A stretch of 64,000 nucleotides of DNA from Bimuria novae-zelandiae CBS 107.79 (Eukaryota > Ascomycota > Dothideomycetes > Pleosporales > Didymosphaeriaceae). Below, piece by piece: positions 37,542 through 49,698 of this stretch (the stretch's first letter is position 1; every line of letters starts with the position of its first letter). The stretch covers positions 185,454 to 249,453 of the forward strand of contig ML976737.1 of NCBI GenBank assembly GCA_010015655.1. The letters are read 5' to 3'. The notes below the pieces were generated by a model. It saw only the letters and a program-made list of their open reading frames with translations. It did not search any database and was not told the DNA's origin. The position numbers and the translations under genes are program-made.

Positions 37542-40500
37542 TTAAATTTACTTACTTTTACTCGTCGCGGGACAAGTAGATTTTAAATATAACTATAGAC
37601 TAAAGCTACGAAGCAGCACACAAAGTTAAAGAACTTACGTAGATAAATACTATAAAGGCGATGCCTAGACCTACAAGGAGACAGAACCCTCCCTAGCAAG
37701 TAATTAAGAAGAAGTCCTAATAAATACTTAATACTAGTAAAACTGTCTTTCCTAAATAAAGAAGTTATAAATATAAAAATAGGACCTTTTACTAAAGGTC
37801 TGTGTCTTAGCGTAAATAATTATACGCAGCAAGCTATTAGCTCATAAAAAAGTAATAGCTAGGGAAATAAAAGAATAGTCTCCCTATTTATAACTAAACT
37901 TTAGGTATCAATAGTTAATACGAATAAAATATAGTAATTCCTAAGTAAGATTAAAGCACTTATTAACCTTTAAGACACCCTTTAGACTCTGCTATAAGGA
38001 GTAAAAGGACTAACTAAAGAAATAGTAAGGGAGTACTAAGAATCCTTAATAATATAATAATACTCCTAAGAAATAAAAAGTACGAATTGGCTATTAAAAG
38101 TAAACTAATAGATAGAGCTACTAAAGAGAGTAATAGTAGAGCTTATTTTAAACTAAGGAAGAAGCCGCCGCCTTAAGATCTTTAATTTAGCTTACTTTAA
38201 TAGTAAATAATAGGATTACTACTACTTTAGGATAGTAATATAATATAAGCTTTTAAAAGATAGGGACTGCCTTAAAAATATACCTAAATATATTATTAGT
38301 TAATTAACAGGACGTGTAGCAATAGTAGGAATTATATATTTAAACTACTACCTAGGGTGCACTAAAGCTAACCTCTAGGAGCTACTAGACTATAACTTCT
38401 ATAATTACCTAATGGAAGAAATTGCGCGTAACTACTTACTTATAATATAATAAGGGAACTAGAAGCTTTATAACTTTAACTTTAACTTTAATAACTATAC
38501 TATAGAAGCTAAGGAGCATAGTTAAGAAATCTTAAAAAACCTATACCTTTAGAGCCTCCACAAGAACTTATAGAACTAAATAGTTATAATAAATATAAAT
38601 AATAATTAGGACCTGCAAGGGGTCTAAAAGAGAGTTAATAAGATTAAAGAAAATCTCTTTTAAAATATATTATAGTTACTAAAGTTTTCTACTAAGAATG
38701 GGGCGCTAGACGAGATAGATTAGGAACCTACCTAAGCTAACCCTAAAAAGATATCTAGTTGACAAAGCTAAAATAAAAGACACTAAGTAATAAATAAAGC
38801 CACGGGACACAGGTCTAGTAATACCTAAAAATAAGCTACGTGGGCGTCGCGCGAGGTAATAGAAACTTTTAAAAAGAATAGTTTTTATTTTTATTATAGA
38901 GATACAGGACATCGCGTAAAGCAGTGTAAACTTTTACTTATAATAAAGCTAGTATAAGTTCACGCTACTACACTTGCTACTAAGAAATCCTCTAATAAAG
39001 AGTTTAATATAGCCTCTACTAATTTAGAGAACTAGGTCCTCCTAGCAATAATCGCCGCTAGGAGGTAAAAATAAGAAAGGGGTAAAAGATAAGTTTTAAT
39101 AACTTTTAATGACTATAGCTAGACTTAACACTAGTAATAGTACACTTGCTTATTAATAACATTATATTTACATTGACGATAATTAATTTAGGTTATTTAA
39201 CTTTTAGATTTATATTAAAAAAACTTATAATAAAAGCCTACCTATAGCGCAAAAACCTACCCTATCTATAGGAGGTTATTAGTATTAGAGGCATGCGACT
39301 CTTCGTACGCGAAGTAGTCTAACTAAAAGTAGATATTAATAGCTATGTAGAACTAATATAGTTATATGTCTTACTTAATAACAGGTCGTACGATCTAATC
39401 CTTAGCCTAACCTAAATAAAGAAGAATAGGGTTAAACTAGCCTTAGTAAAAAAATTAATCTAGATTAAAAGTTCGGGCACCCGCATTCGTAACTAAGAAA
39501 GTAAGAAACTATTAATAAAGCCCTAAGGGGTATTAACTATAGCTTTTATAGCCCTAAATTAGCGTAATTAATGCCTAAGAAATAGGGCTAAAGTGTTTTC
39601 TATATTAATAAAGAATATATAGAAGGCGTTAACCCGCAAGCTAAAGATAAACCTATAAAAGTTACTACCTAAAGTTTTTAAGGACTTGTAGCGTATTTTC
39701 TATAAAGAATAAGCTAATAAGCTCCCCCTGCACTATGGACCTAGAGTGAATCATTTTATCCCTCTCGTGGAAAAAGATAGTAAGACCCTAAAAATACCCT
39801 ATAGCCCTCTATTTAATATGTCTCGCGAAGAGTTACTTGTCTTTTAAAAAAAGCTTACTAAATACTTAAATAAAGCTTTATTTAAGTAGGTAAGTCTAGC
39901 GCCGCCGCCCTGGTATTATTTACTAAGAAACTTAGTAAAGGACTACGCTTTTACGTTAATTATTAAGCCCTAAACGCTATTTTAAAGAAGGACTAGTACC
40001 TTTTATTATTAATTAATAAGATCCTTTAGCTCCTCGCAAAGGCTAAATAGTTTAGTAAACTTAATATAATTTAAGCCTTCTATAAGCTTTAGATAGTAAA
40101 AAGCAAGGAATAGAAGATAGCGTTTAAAACCTAATTTAGTCTCTATAAGTAGCTAGTAGTTCCTTTTAGCCTAGCTAACGCGCTAAGTACGTTTTAGCAG
40201 TATATTAACTAGGTGCTAAAAGAGCACCTTAATAACTGCTACGTAGCGTATATAAATAACGTTCTTATCTTCTCTAGTGGTAGCTAAAAAGACTATAAAG
40301 AAAAAGTATATACTATAATTTAGAAGTTAGGGGCCGTAGGACTACACTTAAATATTAAAAAATTTAAGTTCTGCGTTAAAATGACTAAGTACCTTAGATT
40401 TATTATAGAAGTTAATAAGGGCGTAAGCATAAATCTAAATAAAGTCTAAGTAATTTAAAAATAGGAGCTACTAACTTTAATAAAGGGAGTCTAGAGCTTT

Positions 40501-43099
40501 ACAGGCTTCGCGAACCTTTATTAAAGATTTATATAAAACTTCTTTAGCATAGTAAGCCCCCTTATAAAACTTATTAGTAAAGGAGCAGAATTTATTTAGG
40601 GATAAAAGTAGTAGTACGTATTTAACTTCTTAAAAATAGCGTTCCATATAGATCCCGCGCTGGCCTACTTTAACCCTAAATAAGAATTAGTACTAGAAGC
40701 AAACGCCTTTAGCTAGTTAATTAGGAGATACTTCTTCTAGTATAATAATAATAGGATTCTACGCCTAGTGGCTTACTACTTAGCGAAGAATAGCCTGGCA
40801 GAATATAACTACGCTATCTATAATAAAGAAATACTTATAGTTATTAAATACGTAGATAAATAAGACTATATGTATTAAGTAGTAAAGCACCTTACGGTCT
40901 ATACTAATTATAAGAACCTTACGTATTTCACTACTAAATAAAGGTTAGATAAACGACACGTTTAGTAGGCAAACATACTTAGCTATATTAATATAATATT
41001 TATATATTAACTAGGGTTAGTAAACTCTAAGGCAAATGCCTTTTCTTAAAGGGACTAAGATCTACTAAAAGATAGCAAAAATAATAAATTAAAGTTAAGG
41101 CACTTTACGCTTTTTCAAAAAACTACTAGAAGAAATAGCTTAAAATCTTTTATTTTCTAAATACCTACTACTATAGAAGAATCTAATTATACTAAAGTAA
41201 ATAAAAACCTAGTACTCGATTACCTAACACGCCCTAAACTACCTATATTAACCCTTTAAGGAGGCGATAGCCCTACTAAGCAACGCGAACTAGACTTTAA
41301 TACTATATAGTAAAAGGTAGAACGTAATAAAGACAGCGCGTATAGCGAGATAAAAGCCTATATTAAGAATAGGCTTAAGAAGTTTAAACCTAGGTGGAAG
41401 TTATCTATTAGTATCTTAGAATATAGTATAGATAACTAAGGGTACCTACGCTATAGGTTAAGATAATAGGTACTAGAATTAAAACTTTTATAGATAAAGC
41501 TTATAGTAGTCGCGTATAGTTCCTTAGCTTTAAGATACTTAAAATAGGAAAATACTTATAAAAATTTTGCTTAAGACTACTTTTTCCTAAGGATATTTAA
41601 CTAAGTAAGGCAGTATATTAAGAACTAAACTATAGAGGGAAGTAAAATAGGGCCTGCTAAAGCCTTTACTACTACCTAAATAAGGATAAAAGGATATTAT
41701 AATAAACTTTATTATTTCCTTACCTAAGAGCGATAGCTGCATAAATATTATAGTAATTATAAATAGACTTAGTAAGGACCCTAAGTTTATTAGTCTCTTA
41801 AATCTTAATATACTTACAGTTACGATAGCGTTCTTTTAATACTAAATAGTAGACTACTTCTTCCCTTTCTCTATTATATTAGATCGCGGGGGACAATTCG
41901 TGAGCGAATTTTAGACTATACTCTATAAATAAGTAGGTATTGACTAAAGACTGTCTATAGTAAAGTACCTAGAGACGGACGGGTAGATAGAATAAATAAA
42001 CTCTGTCCTTAAAGCCTACCTCTAGGCGTACTATAACTAGTAATAAGATAATTAAATAAAGTAGCTTCCTATAGCGTAGATAGCTATTAAAGGGCGAGAA
42101 GCTATATTAACGGGAGTTAGCTTATTTTTTTTATTTTATAGCTAGAACGTTAAACTAGTTAAGAACTTTAGAGCACAGAGATTATCCTTAAAGCTTAAAA
42201 CTAACGTAAAGAAGGCTATAAAGGTAATAATAAAAAAGTTTAAAAAGGGTTTTAACTTTACCTAGGCAAAAATAATAATAACTTAATAAGAATAAGAGCG
42301 CCTAGTAAACCGTTAACGCAAGAACGCTCTAATCTTTAAAAAAAGAAGATAAGATATAACTAAAGTATAAAAACTACCTTTAAAACTAATGTCTAAGTGA
42401 GAAGCTTAACTAGAAGTAAGAAAAGTTTACTATAAGAAAGATAATAAACTCTTACGTAGTAAAACTAGACGTCCCGCCAAACATGCACCTAAGGTTCCAC
42501 GTAAATAGGCTAAAGTTAGTCTTGTTAAACCTTCTTTCTAGCTAAACTACTAATAACGTCCAGCCCGAAGTAATTATAATAAAAAAGGGAAAAGAGAAGT
42601 ATAGTATAGTTAATATATATAAAAAACGCTAGTCCCGTAGAGGCAAGAAGGTAGAATACCTAGTATAGTAAAAAAACTACTCTTAAAGAATTTAAAACCC
42701 TCGTGGGAACCTTAACTAAGCTACTACGTTAAACTATTAGAAGAAGTTTACTAAGCTATATCAAAATTATAATAAAAAACTCCTAATAGGATTCTACCGC
42801 GATATCCTCTAAATTAGCTTTTATTAGGGCCTAAAAGAGGCTCTACAATGCCTGCCTTACTAAGCTAAGAAATTTAGCTAGATAAAGGTATTTAAAATAA
42901 AGGTAGGAATAATATTATTAAGGGATAAAATTAAGTATTAGGAAAAGAAGTTAAGAAGAAATTTTAAAAAAAGGAACTTAAAAAACCCCTAAAACTACTA
43001 AGGATAATAAGGGGACTAAATAACTCTTATAATAATAAGGGATAACCCTTACGAAAAAAGTAAGTTTTAAAAGTAAACTAAAGTAAGAAGGAGAAAGGA

Positions 43100-44010
43100 A
43101 CTAGGTAAAAGGGATATCTTTAGCTATTAAAAAAAATAAAACTCTTCTTAATAACGTTTAGGTCTACTTCTCTACCCTCTAATATATTACTAAGGTTAGG
43201 GAAGCTATTATCATCCTTACTTAAGTGCTCTTTAATTATAATAGCTTAAAGCTACTAGCGTAAGCCCTAGTAGGCTTAAGTGGGTATATTAGCTCCCGTA
43301 AGGATATTATTTATTATTTAAAGACTATCTATCACGATACCCTTATCTACTACCACGAACTTACTAGAGAGCTACACGATATTAGCTTTAAAAGATAGCT
43401 TTATTATTTAAAAGGAACTTATAGAAGGGTTTTTATACTTTTAATAAAATACTTTAAAGTTAGTAGCATAAATTTAAAGAAGGTTAGAAATCTTTTTGAT
43501 TATAATAGTAATACGCTCTAAGAACTAAATAGCCTTAAAAGAAGAAGTAATAGGGCCTAAAGTAATAGTAGTTTTACTCTTAAAGGAGGTATAGTAATTA
43601 ATAATAATAATCTTATAAGCAGAATAAAACGCGTTAAAGTTAATAAGAAAGGCCTTCTATTTTTAGCTACTCTTTAAAACCTTATTTATAAAGTAGCCCG
43701 CACTAATAACTATAATATTAGTAAACTTTTTATAGCTAACTTTGTTAAGAGCAGGCTAAATCTAGGTAAGAGAAGGAGTTAGTAGAGTACACTTTAAAGT
43801 TATCTAAAATAAGTTAGACTAAAGTATACTTGTCTAGTGTAGCTAGTAAGCTTATAGGTATAGCACTTCTCGCAGGATACTATCTTGCCCGCTAGTACCT
43901 ACTAATAGACGTGTTTATAAATAATATAATTAATATACTAGCGCTCGATTATCGCGCGTAGCAAGATTAGACCCTAAGAGCTAAGCTTATTAAGTTAATA
44001 AGTGCGCACA
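43100..44010 (+). pseudogene. Extra reading frame downstream of the C chromodomain
   Basis: One plus frame stays readable for about 290 codons after pol, with roughly ten TAA/TAG interruptions. In undamaged spelling these would be Gln or Trp codons. Segments include SGYISSRKDIIYYLKTIYHD, YYHELTRELHDISF and GLLFLATL. I recognise no domain. It may be an accessory retroelement gene, a C-terminal extension of pol, or captured host sequence. Confidence 0.4.
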
Positions 44011-44690
44011 CCTAGGCCGATAAAAAACTAAAAAGGAGGTTAGAAAAGTAAGAAGGCAAGTTAGAAGGTAGGAAAAAGAAAAAAAGAGCGTAAAAAAAGG
44101 TCTAAAACTTACTTTATAAGCTTTAGAAGGACTAAACTTCTTAATAAGCTAGTTAAAAAGAATTACGCTAGCGTTAAAAATAGTAGCCTTATTTTAAAAA
44201 AGCTTAGTCTTTTTAAGTTAGTAGCTAAGTAATTATAATAGGGATGGGCCTTCCTCTATTTTATTATTAAAGTTAGTAGCACGCCTTTAACGCTTAGGCG
44301 TCTTTATTACGTAACTATTACGTAAAGGGCTAGCTATTTTATTAGAATAATAAGGGGAATTAGGTTGCGAAGTTAAGGAAGACTAGGTTAAAAGTAAGAC
44401 GTTATAGCGCACGAAGTTAAGCTAAGAAAAGAGAGAGCTTAAAAAAGTAAAGTTTAAAAGCTAAGTAAGAAGTAATTTTATATATATAATAATAAGTAAA
44501 CGCACTAGCGCAAATATACTACTATAGTAACCACTTATAGTAAGGATATAAAATTAGACACGCAAGAACGGAACTAGTAAAAGGTTTATAATAGTAAGAG
44601 AATTATAAGCAGATAATAAAATAACCGCGAAGCTATATAAATAAGATAAGATATAGAAATTTTTTACTCTTAATAGAGGGAAGGGAGGTA

Positions 44691-44851
44691 TATAATAGGC
44701 TACGCCTAATTATTACTTTAGATCTTTAACCCTTAGTTATGCGAACCCTAGATATATAAGTTTAATGCCTAAAGCTTAACTTTAGACTCTTTATTAAATT
44801 TATAAGTATTCTTCTAGCACCTTTGGCTCCTTAAGCACCCAGCCCCTTACA
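44691..44851 (+). repeat. 3' LTR of C (161 bp)
   Basis: Ends CCCCTTACA, followed by the duplication aggat. It is more strongly RIP-altered than the 5' copy in the first 50 bp (gttgttgcctcgg there reads attattacttta here). Confidence 0.94.
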
Positions 44852-46291
44852 AGGATCTATTAAGGCCTAATATAACGCAGAGCAGGGTACAGACACTTAT
44901 TTATATAACTAGCTAAACTTCCTAACTTAGCTATAAATTACGTGACTAAGTTACGCATCCTAGAAATATTAGGTGTCCTAAAAGTATCTTAGCATGTAAG
45001 ACTTTAGGACTCTTAGGACTCCTAGGATTCGTGGGACTAGTTATATATATAGGAAAGCGATAGTAGTCTTCTATTATTATATATAACCTATTTATTAATC
45101 TATTATTTAGATCTAAATAAGTAATCTTATTAATTTAATTATGCTATACACACTTTTAATACTAACGCCCTAGTGACAAGCGCAAGCTATTACTATAGCC
45201 CTCTCTCGTCCTACTAGTACTCCTGTCCGAGAACTAACCTTAGCCCCTTAGGGATTAGCTATCTCTTTGGGATCTTAACAAGGAACAGGTTAATAAGCAC
45301 GCTAAGGAGCTAGCCTCAGGGTCACGTGGCTACTTAGTTAATTAGTGATACTAAGCAACTAAGTAAGGCACGTAACTGCTTAGTTAATTAGTAGTGCTAA
45401 GCAACTAAGCAAGCAAGGTATATATATACACAGGATGGTTTCTTCTCTTATACTCCTTATAGTTAACTTATATATCCTCTGTGCGAGTACGTTCTCCTAT
45501 ATAAATTAATAGTTATCTTATTTATTATAAGATTAAATTATTTAGCCACGCGCTAAGTGTCGCATTAACTTATACTACTAAATAAATTATAAGATACTTT
45601 ATTACCTTACTACCCTAACCTAAATCGGACCAAGCGAGAGCGATTCATAACAAAAAAAAGTAAGTAAGTAAAAGTCCGTTAGGCTAGCTAGTAGCTTAAA
45701 ATAAGGCTATTCTAGGAAAGGCGTATTACTTAAATAGCTACTAAAAATATACGCGTAAAGTAAAGGGCTAATAAAGCTATAAAGTAACGCCTTAAGTAAT
45801 AGGCCTATAAGGTATAAAGTTAACTTTAAAAACGTATTAAAATATTTAAATTAAGTAGTAAAAATATCTTAAAACTTTTTAATAAAGCTATTAAGAAAAT
45901 ACTACCTTAGCGTAAAGCTATAAATATTAATAAGGTCTTATTTATTATATCCGCCTTAAAGTTACGCAGCGGCTAAATAATTAGAATACTAAAAAGATAT
46001 TAATAATTTAAGTAGCTAATAATTATTTATAGGCCTTAAAGACCTTAACTCTAGAAAATCTCGTAATAATATTAATTATAGGTGACTTAGTAGCCTTATA
46101 TTGCTGGCCGAGCGATCATGTTGGGGTGGCGCGTTTAGTGACGCGGCGCGCCAACTGCCAAGCTACGGTATGACGTCGCGCGAAATGTCAACATTGCCAA
46201 CAGGTTGCGTCGCGTCTGTAGCTCAGAGAGCCCCAGCAAACCTCCTTGTATTCTACTCCGGGCACTGCAATTGGTGTTGTACAGTGACACC

Positions 46292-47980
46292 ATGAAGCCG
46301 CGGATATGTTCCTTCCAGAGCCTCACGCGCATCTCGCGACCCGTTACTATCGCTAGGCCAGCGCCAGCCCTTCGCCCTCCTGCTACGCAATGCTATGAAA
46401 GGGTGCAGCTTCGGAGCTTCGCATTCTCGGCCCGCTTGTGGCTCGATGACAAGCACCAGTATGACTACTCCAGCCCGAACTCAAGACCAGCAATAGAGCT
46501 GGACCAAAATCTTTCAGAAGAAGAGCAGAGCGATTACGACAAGAGACTCAAGGATTCGGTAAAAGAACGCCAAATACGAGTACCATGGATGCGGGAAGGC
46601 AGCGACACGCCACCAGTAGCACGGCAGAGGAGCGCCGGCGCCATGACGAAGGGTACCTCACTCCCTCCTCTCACGAAGGCGTAAGCATATAGCTAACGGA
46701 TCAAACCAGGAAAACTACTGACGACACCTGCGCGCATGCTCAAACTCATCCTCCCGCTGACGACCAAAGACGTGAACACCGACCGCAAGGACGTCGAGCC
46801 GCTTGCCCTGCTCGTCCACCCGCAACAGCCTCTTTCCTACCTCGAGCGCTTGATACAGGCCGAGCTGCCCACGTTGAAGGACGATAACGGCAAAGAGCGC
46901 ATACCGAACGTGTATTTCCGCGCCGAAGACTCAATGCAGGACAGCATGGAGCCTTCGAAGCCCGAAAAGACGCCCGTGAGCGAAGCCAGCGAGACCATGG
47001 AGGAGCAGGAAGGCGAAGAGGATTTTGAAAAGGTCGACGAGTTCCGCTTCGACGGTAAAACCCAAAAGACAGGGAAAATTTCTGCGACGGACAGAAAAAC
47101 GCCCGACGATGCAGCGAAGCTTCGGGGTGGGCCCGGTGAGGGTGGTGTGGAGTCGTACTCTGGCCTGGGGCAAGAGGCACCTTCTACCAAGAACAAAGAG
47201 CGTAAATTCGTGCGTTGGTCCAGTAGCACCGAGATTGGCGACTTCATTCGCGATGCTGCACGCGGGCAAGAGTTCGCCGTGGAAATCGAGGGCGCGCCGA
47301 AGGATATCCGTGTTGGCGTGCCGAGCTTCAATGACAGAACCTACTACCTGCGCATGCGGCTGCGGAAAATGTCAAAGGCCATCTCTGGCATGGCTGAACT
47401 GAAGAAGGAATGCGATGAGATCGCCCACAGGGGTGCCCAGCGAGTCGCTATGGGCGGCTTCGGTATTCTTTGCTTGTATTGGTATACCGTATACCGCCTC
47501 ACCTTTGAGACTGACCTTGGTTGGGACGTCATGGAACCCGTTACGGTATGTTCTCTCTCATTTGTCTACTCAACAGCTTGCCTATTTCGTGTATGTGTAC
47601 GTAACTAACGTACCCAGTATCTCGTCGGTCTCACTACCCTCATTGGCGGTTACGTCTGGTTCCTCTACCACAACCGCGAAGTCTCGTACCGCTCCGCCAT
47701 GAACTTCACCATCAGCCGGCGCCAGCAAAAGCTCTACCAGCAGCGGGGCTTCGACCTGCGCAGATGGGAGTCCCTCATCGAAGAAGGCAACGCCCTGCGC
47801 AGGGAGGTCAAGGCCGTCGCCAACGAGTACGACGTCGAGTGGGACGAGCTGGAGGACGAGAAAAACGAGACGGTCGCCGAGGCTCTTAGGAAGGAGAGGA
47901 AGAAGCAGAAGAAGAAGGACGATGACGATGATAAGGGTGGGAAGGACCCTGACGCGGATTCGCCGAAGGGCAAGCACTGA
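46292..47980 (+). CDS. MCU: Mitochondrial calcium uniporter pore subunit (MCU)
   Basis: Exons 46292-46652, 46710-47545 and 47618-47980 give 519 residues, typical for fungal MCU. The basic N-terminus (residues 1-50, many R, no acids until D) is a mitochondrial presequence. LKLILPLT near residue 131 opens the matrix domain. W392-D393-V394-M395-E396-P is the WD(I/V)MEP selectivity filter between two transmembrane helices (about 369-386 and 399-418); a charged coiled coil closes the protein. It forms the pore for Ca2+ entry across the inner membrane in animals and plants; fungal homologues differ in activity. The first intron must start at gtacct (46653): the stronger-looking gtaagc at 46681 breaks the frame. 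The start codon is only 121 bp from the end of transposon G. Confidence 0.94.
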
Positions 47981-49698
47981 TAAGCAGTGCTGGGTGAATG
48001 GAAGTGGGCATTGCACCTTGAGCGAGGCGTTTGGGTTCACGTCCTTCTGTGGCATTTTGGAGCGGTGCATGTATATTGGCATGGTGGTGAAGATACCCCA
48101 CTGCATCTGCTAGCCTATTGATATTTACGCTGGAATAGCAACTCTCTTATGTTAATGTTAAGTAGCAACGCTGCGGTGGTATTGCATATATTCTCACCAG
48201 GCTCTGAAGGCGTCCACTAGCTGTGCCGCCGAATGTTAACTTTGGGAAAGCTGGCGAGGTTTTACAGTTTTTTTTTTCCAATGCAGAAACGTCTGCCACA
48301 TGGGATTTTTGTTCTGTACCTCGCCGCAACAGTGGCGCAGGTGTTGGAAAATCAGCAATGGCTTGGTAGCGTTGCACTCATTGCATTACGCGGCTGCTAC
48401 CTGGCGTAACTTTAAAGGTGCGGATGTACCGAGGCGGCACTCGATCGGTGAGGGCGCCTCGAAATATGTATCCGTCTTTGAACTTTGCCCCGAAGTCAAA
48501 TGCAGGGGTAGTGGTTCACATCGAATATCAGAATTTTGGCTGTGTCCGATTTACATCAGCCACCAGTTTGAATAAGCACTCCATCTGGGGCGAACGGGGC
48601 CACATGAACGGCCGACATGGCTTTACACATTCCTAGGTTTTCAAAGTGGAAGGATTCTACTGCCGGTAGCACATTTGGCCTCCGGTACATTTCCAGGAAA
48701 TCATTCAGACACACAGACCAGATAACGCATGGTTGCGGCAAAGCTGCAGCGGGGCCAGATTGCGTGCATTTGCACCGATATTGAATCCGTCATGCATAGC
48801 AAAGCAATGCGATGCATGCTAAGCCAGTCAGCTTTTCAGTCATCTTCACACGATCAATGACATGTCGAATGTGATCACTTGCCGCACCTCTTCTTCGGAT
48901 GTCTGTCCCGTTGATATTTTGGTTACGGAAGGATGAAGCGCTGCCGCTTGCGTCGGTTACTTTTGCTCGCTAAAGAGCGTTCGTGCTTGTGCGAGAACAA
49001 GCTCATTCGCGTGGTGTGAGGATGTGCCGCATGTGGCGGTCGCTATTTTTGTGTGGGCGGATTGTCGCGAGACCGTCCGCCTCGAACACCCCCACTCGAT
49101 GCATTCCAAATTAAGTAACAGGGACCGTACGAGTGTTGCTTCTCCGGATTTCAACGAGTCGGGAGAGTGAACGATGATTGATGCGTCGGAGTTTTGGACG
49201 GGTACTCGACTTCCATAGTGCTGTACGTATGCTGTGCAACACGAAGAGCGAATGTCCGCCGTGTAAAGAGAGGATAAAAGTCAGCGTTCCCCGTAAATAT
49301 AGGCGCCGAGGCTACAGTATGGTACAAGGATGCTGCAGCCCGTCCCCGATTGTCACTTTTGGTAGCGGCCGTTATTCGCTGAATGTCTTGCACTCCTCCT
49401 GGAGCAGTTAGGCCGGCTGGGCGAGACTGCTCGCCGCCAACGCTCGACATCGTGGGCTGGGTGGACAGAACGAATTGCAAGACGCGTTCGAAGATGCACG
49501 AGGAACTGCTGCATCTGTACGCCCCAGTCCTTGATGATCATTTTGCGGACCTCGTCCCAGCAGCGTGACCTACGCCCTGCACACCGTTTTCGAGCACCCT
49601 TGCCATCCCCGGTCTTGGATTCGTCGTTCGTCTGAAAGAGCCGCTGAGGCTTCGGCGTCAAGCCCACTGCTCCACTGATCCATCTGTGTTGGCTTTAG
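47981..49698. other. Intergenic, no supported gene
   Basis: 1.7 kb of GC-balanced DNA between MCU and the large helical protein. Open frames of 60-110 codons exist on both strands, the longest on the minus strand (49151-49480 and 49353-49667, overlapping in different frames), but none shows a recognisable motif or splice structure. It probably contains the 3' UTR of MCU and the promoter and leader of the downstream gene. Confidence 0.55.

Larger units (their letters stand above)
37381..44851 (+). mobile_element. Ty3/Gypsy chromovirus C with short LTRs and a long 3' region
   Basis: A 7471-bp element with 161-bp LTRs (37381-37541, 44691-44851) and the duplication aggat at 37376-37380 and 44852-44856, placed nine bases inside the 3' LTR of B2. 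A polypurine tract (agagggaagggaggta) ends at 44690. The plus strand reads a gag knuckle near 38,880-38,930 (CCHC with Tyr for Cys, DTGHRVKQC), RT near 39,800-40,280 (AYINNVLIFS for YVDD), RNase H, integrase near 41,880 (DRGGQFVSEF) and a chromodomain near 42,600-42,720. About 1.9 kb follows the chromodomain before the 3' LTR, much more than in A or B. All frames are broken by RIP. Confidence 0.93.
29146..45280 (+). mobile_element. Ty3/Gypsy chromovirus B2, RIP-inactivated, carrying H and C
   Basis: Flanked by aggaa at 29141-29145 and 45281-45285. The 5' LTR is 29146-29578 (433 bp). The 3' LTR is 37372-37380 plus 44857-45280 (9+424 = 433 bp), split by C. The interior without H is 5922 bp, close to 5940 bp in B1. 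The plus strand reads gag with a knuckle near 30,460-30,500, protease near 31,570 (DLGAQESY), RT near 34,140-34,520 (AYLNNILVFS where YLDD is expected, both Asp read as Asn), integrase near 35,420-36,130 and a chromodomain near 36,530-36,680 (VK-KGY-YLEN). Stops are TAA/TAG. H interrupts pol between protease and RT. Confidence 0.94.
29084..45652 (+). mobile_element. Solo LTR A' (429 bp, element A family), split by B2
   Basis: The LTR starts TGTTACATACCAGAAGT at 29084, like the A LTR, and resumes after B2 at 45286, ending GATTCATAACA at 45652. The 3' 240 bp aligns closely with the A LTR (ctccttatagttaacttatatatcct, then ctaagtgtcgcatt). The middle (45,300-45,420) differs and contains a CACGTG at 45,322-45,327 plus two copies of cttagttaattagt. 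The duplication is gaaaa at 29079-29083 and aaaaa at 45653-45657, one transition apart. No internal region is attached. Confidence 0.85.
27488..46168 (+). mobile_element. Fot1/pogo-like DNA transposon G, expanded to 18.7 kb by nested insertions
   Basis: Terminal inverted repeats of about 50 bp (CCGTAGCTTGGCAGTTGGCG at each end, then CGCCGCGTCAC, AACGCGCCACCCCA and CATG) lie at 27488-27538 and 46118-46168 between TA duplications at 27486-27487 and 46169-46170. Differences are at three or four positions. G's own sequence is 27488-29083 plus 45658-46168, about 2.1 kb, normal for this family. The plus strand reads a DDE_1 transposase with ITSRLKRIFNRPLYESK near 28060-28110 and WISLIACICADGSALD near 28150-28195, then heavily stop-ridden sequence. 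The central catalytic part keeps CpA/TpG and is the least damaged; the rest is strongly RIP-altered. Confidence 0.92.

Noticed and set aside
48300..48636. Overlapping 72- and 91-codon plus-strand frames between MCU and the helical protein
   Set aside because: No motif, the two frames overlap, and there is no promoter or intron support.
49151..49667. Two minus-strand frames (109 and 104 codons) upstream of the helical protein
   Set aside because: The frames overlap each other and neither shows a domain. They may be leader or promoter sequence; a transcript would be needed to reopen this.
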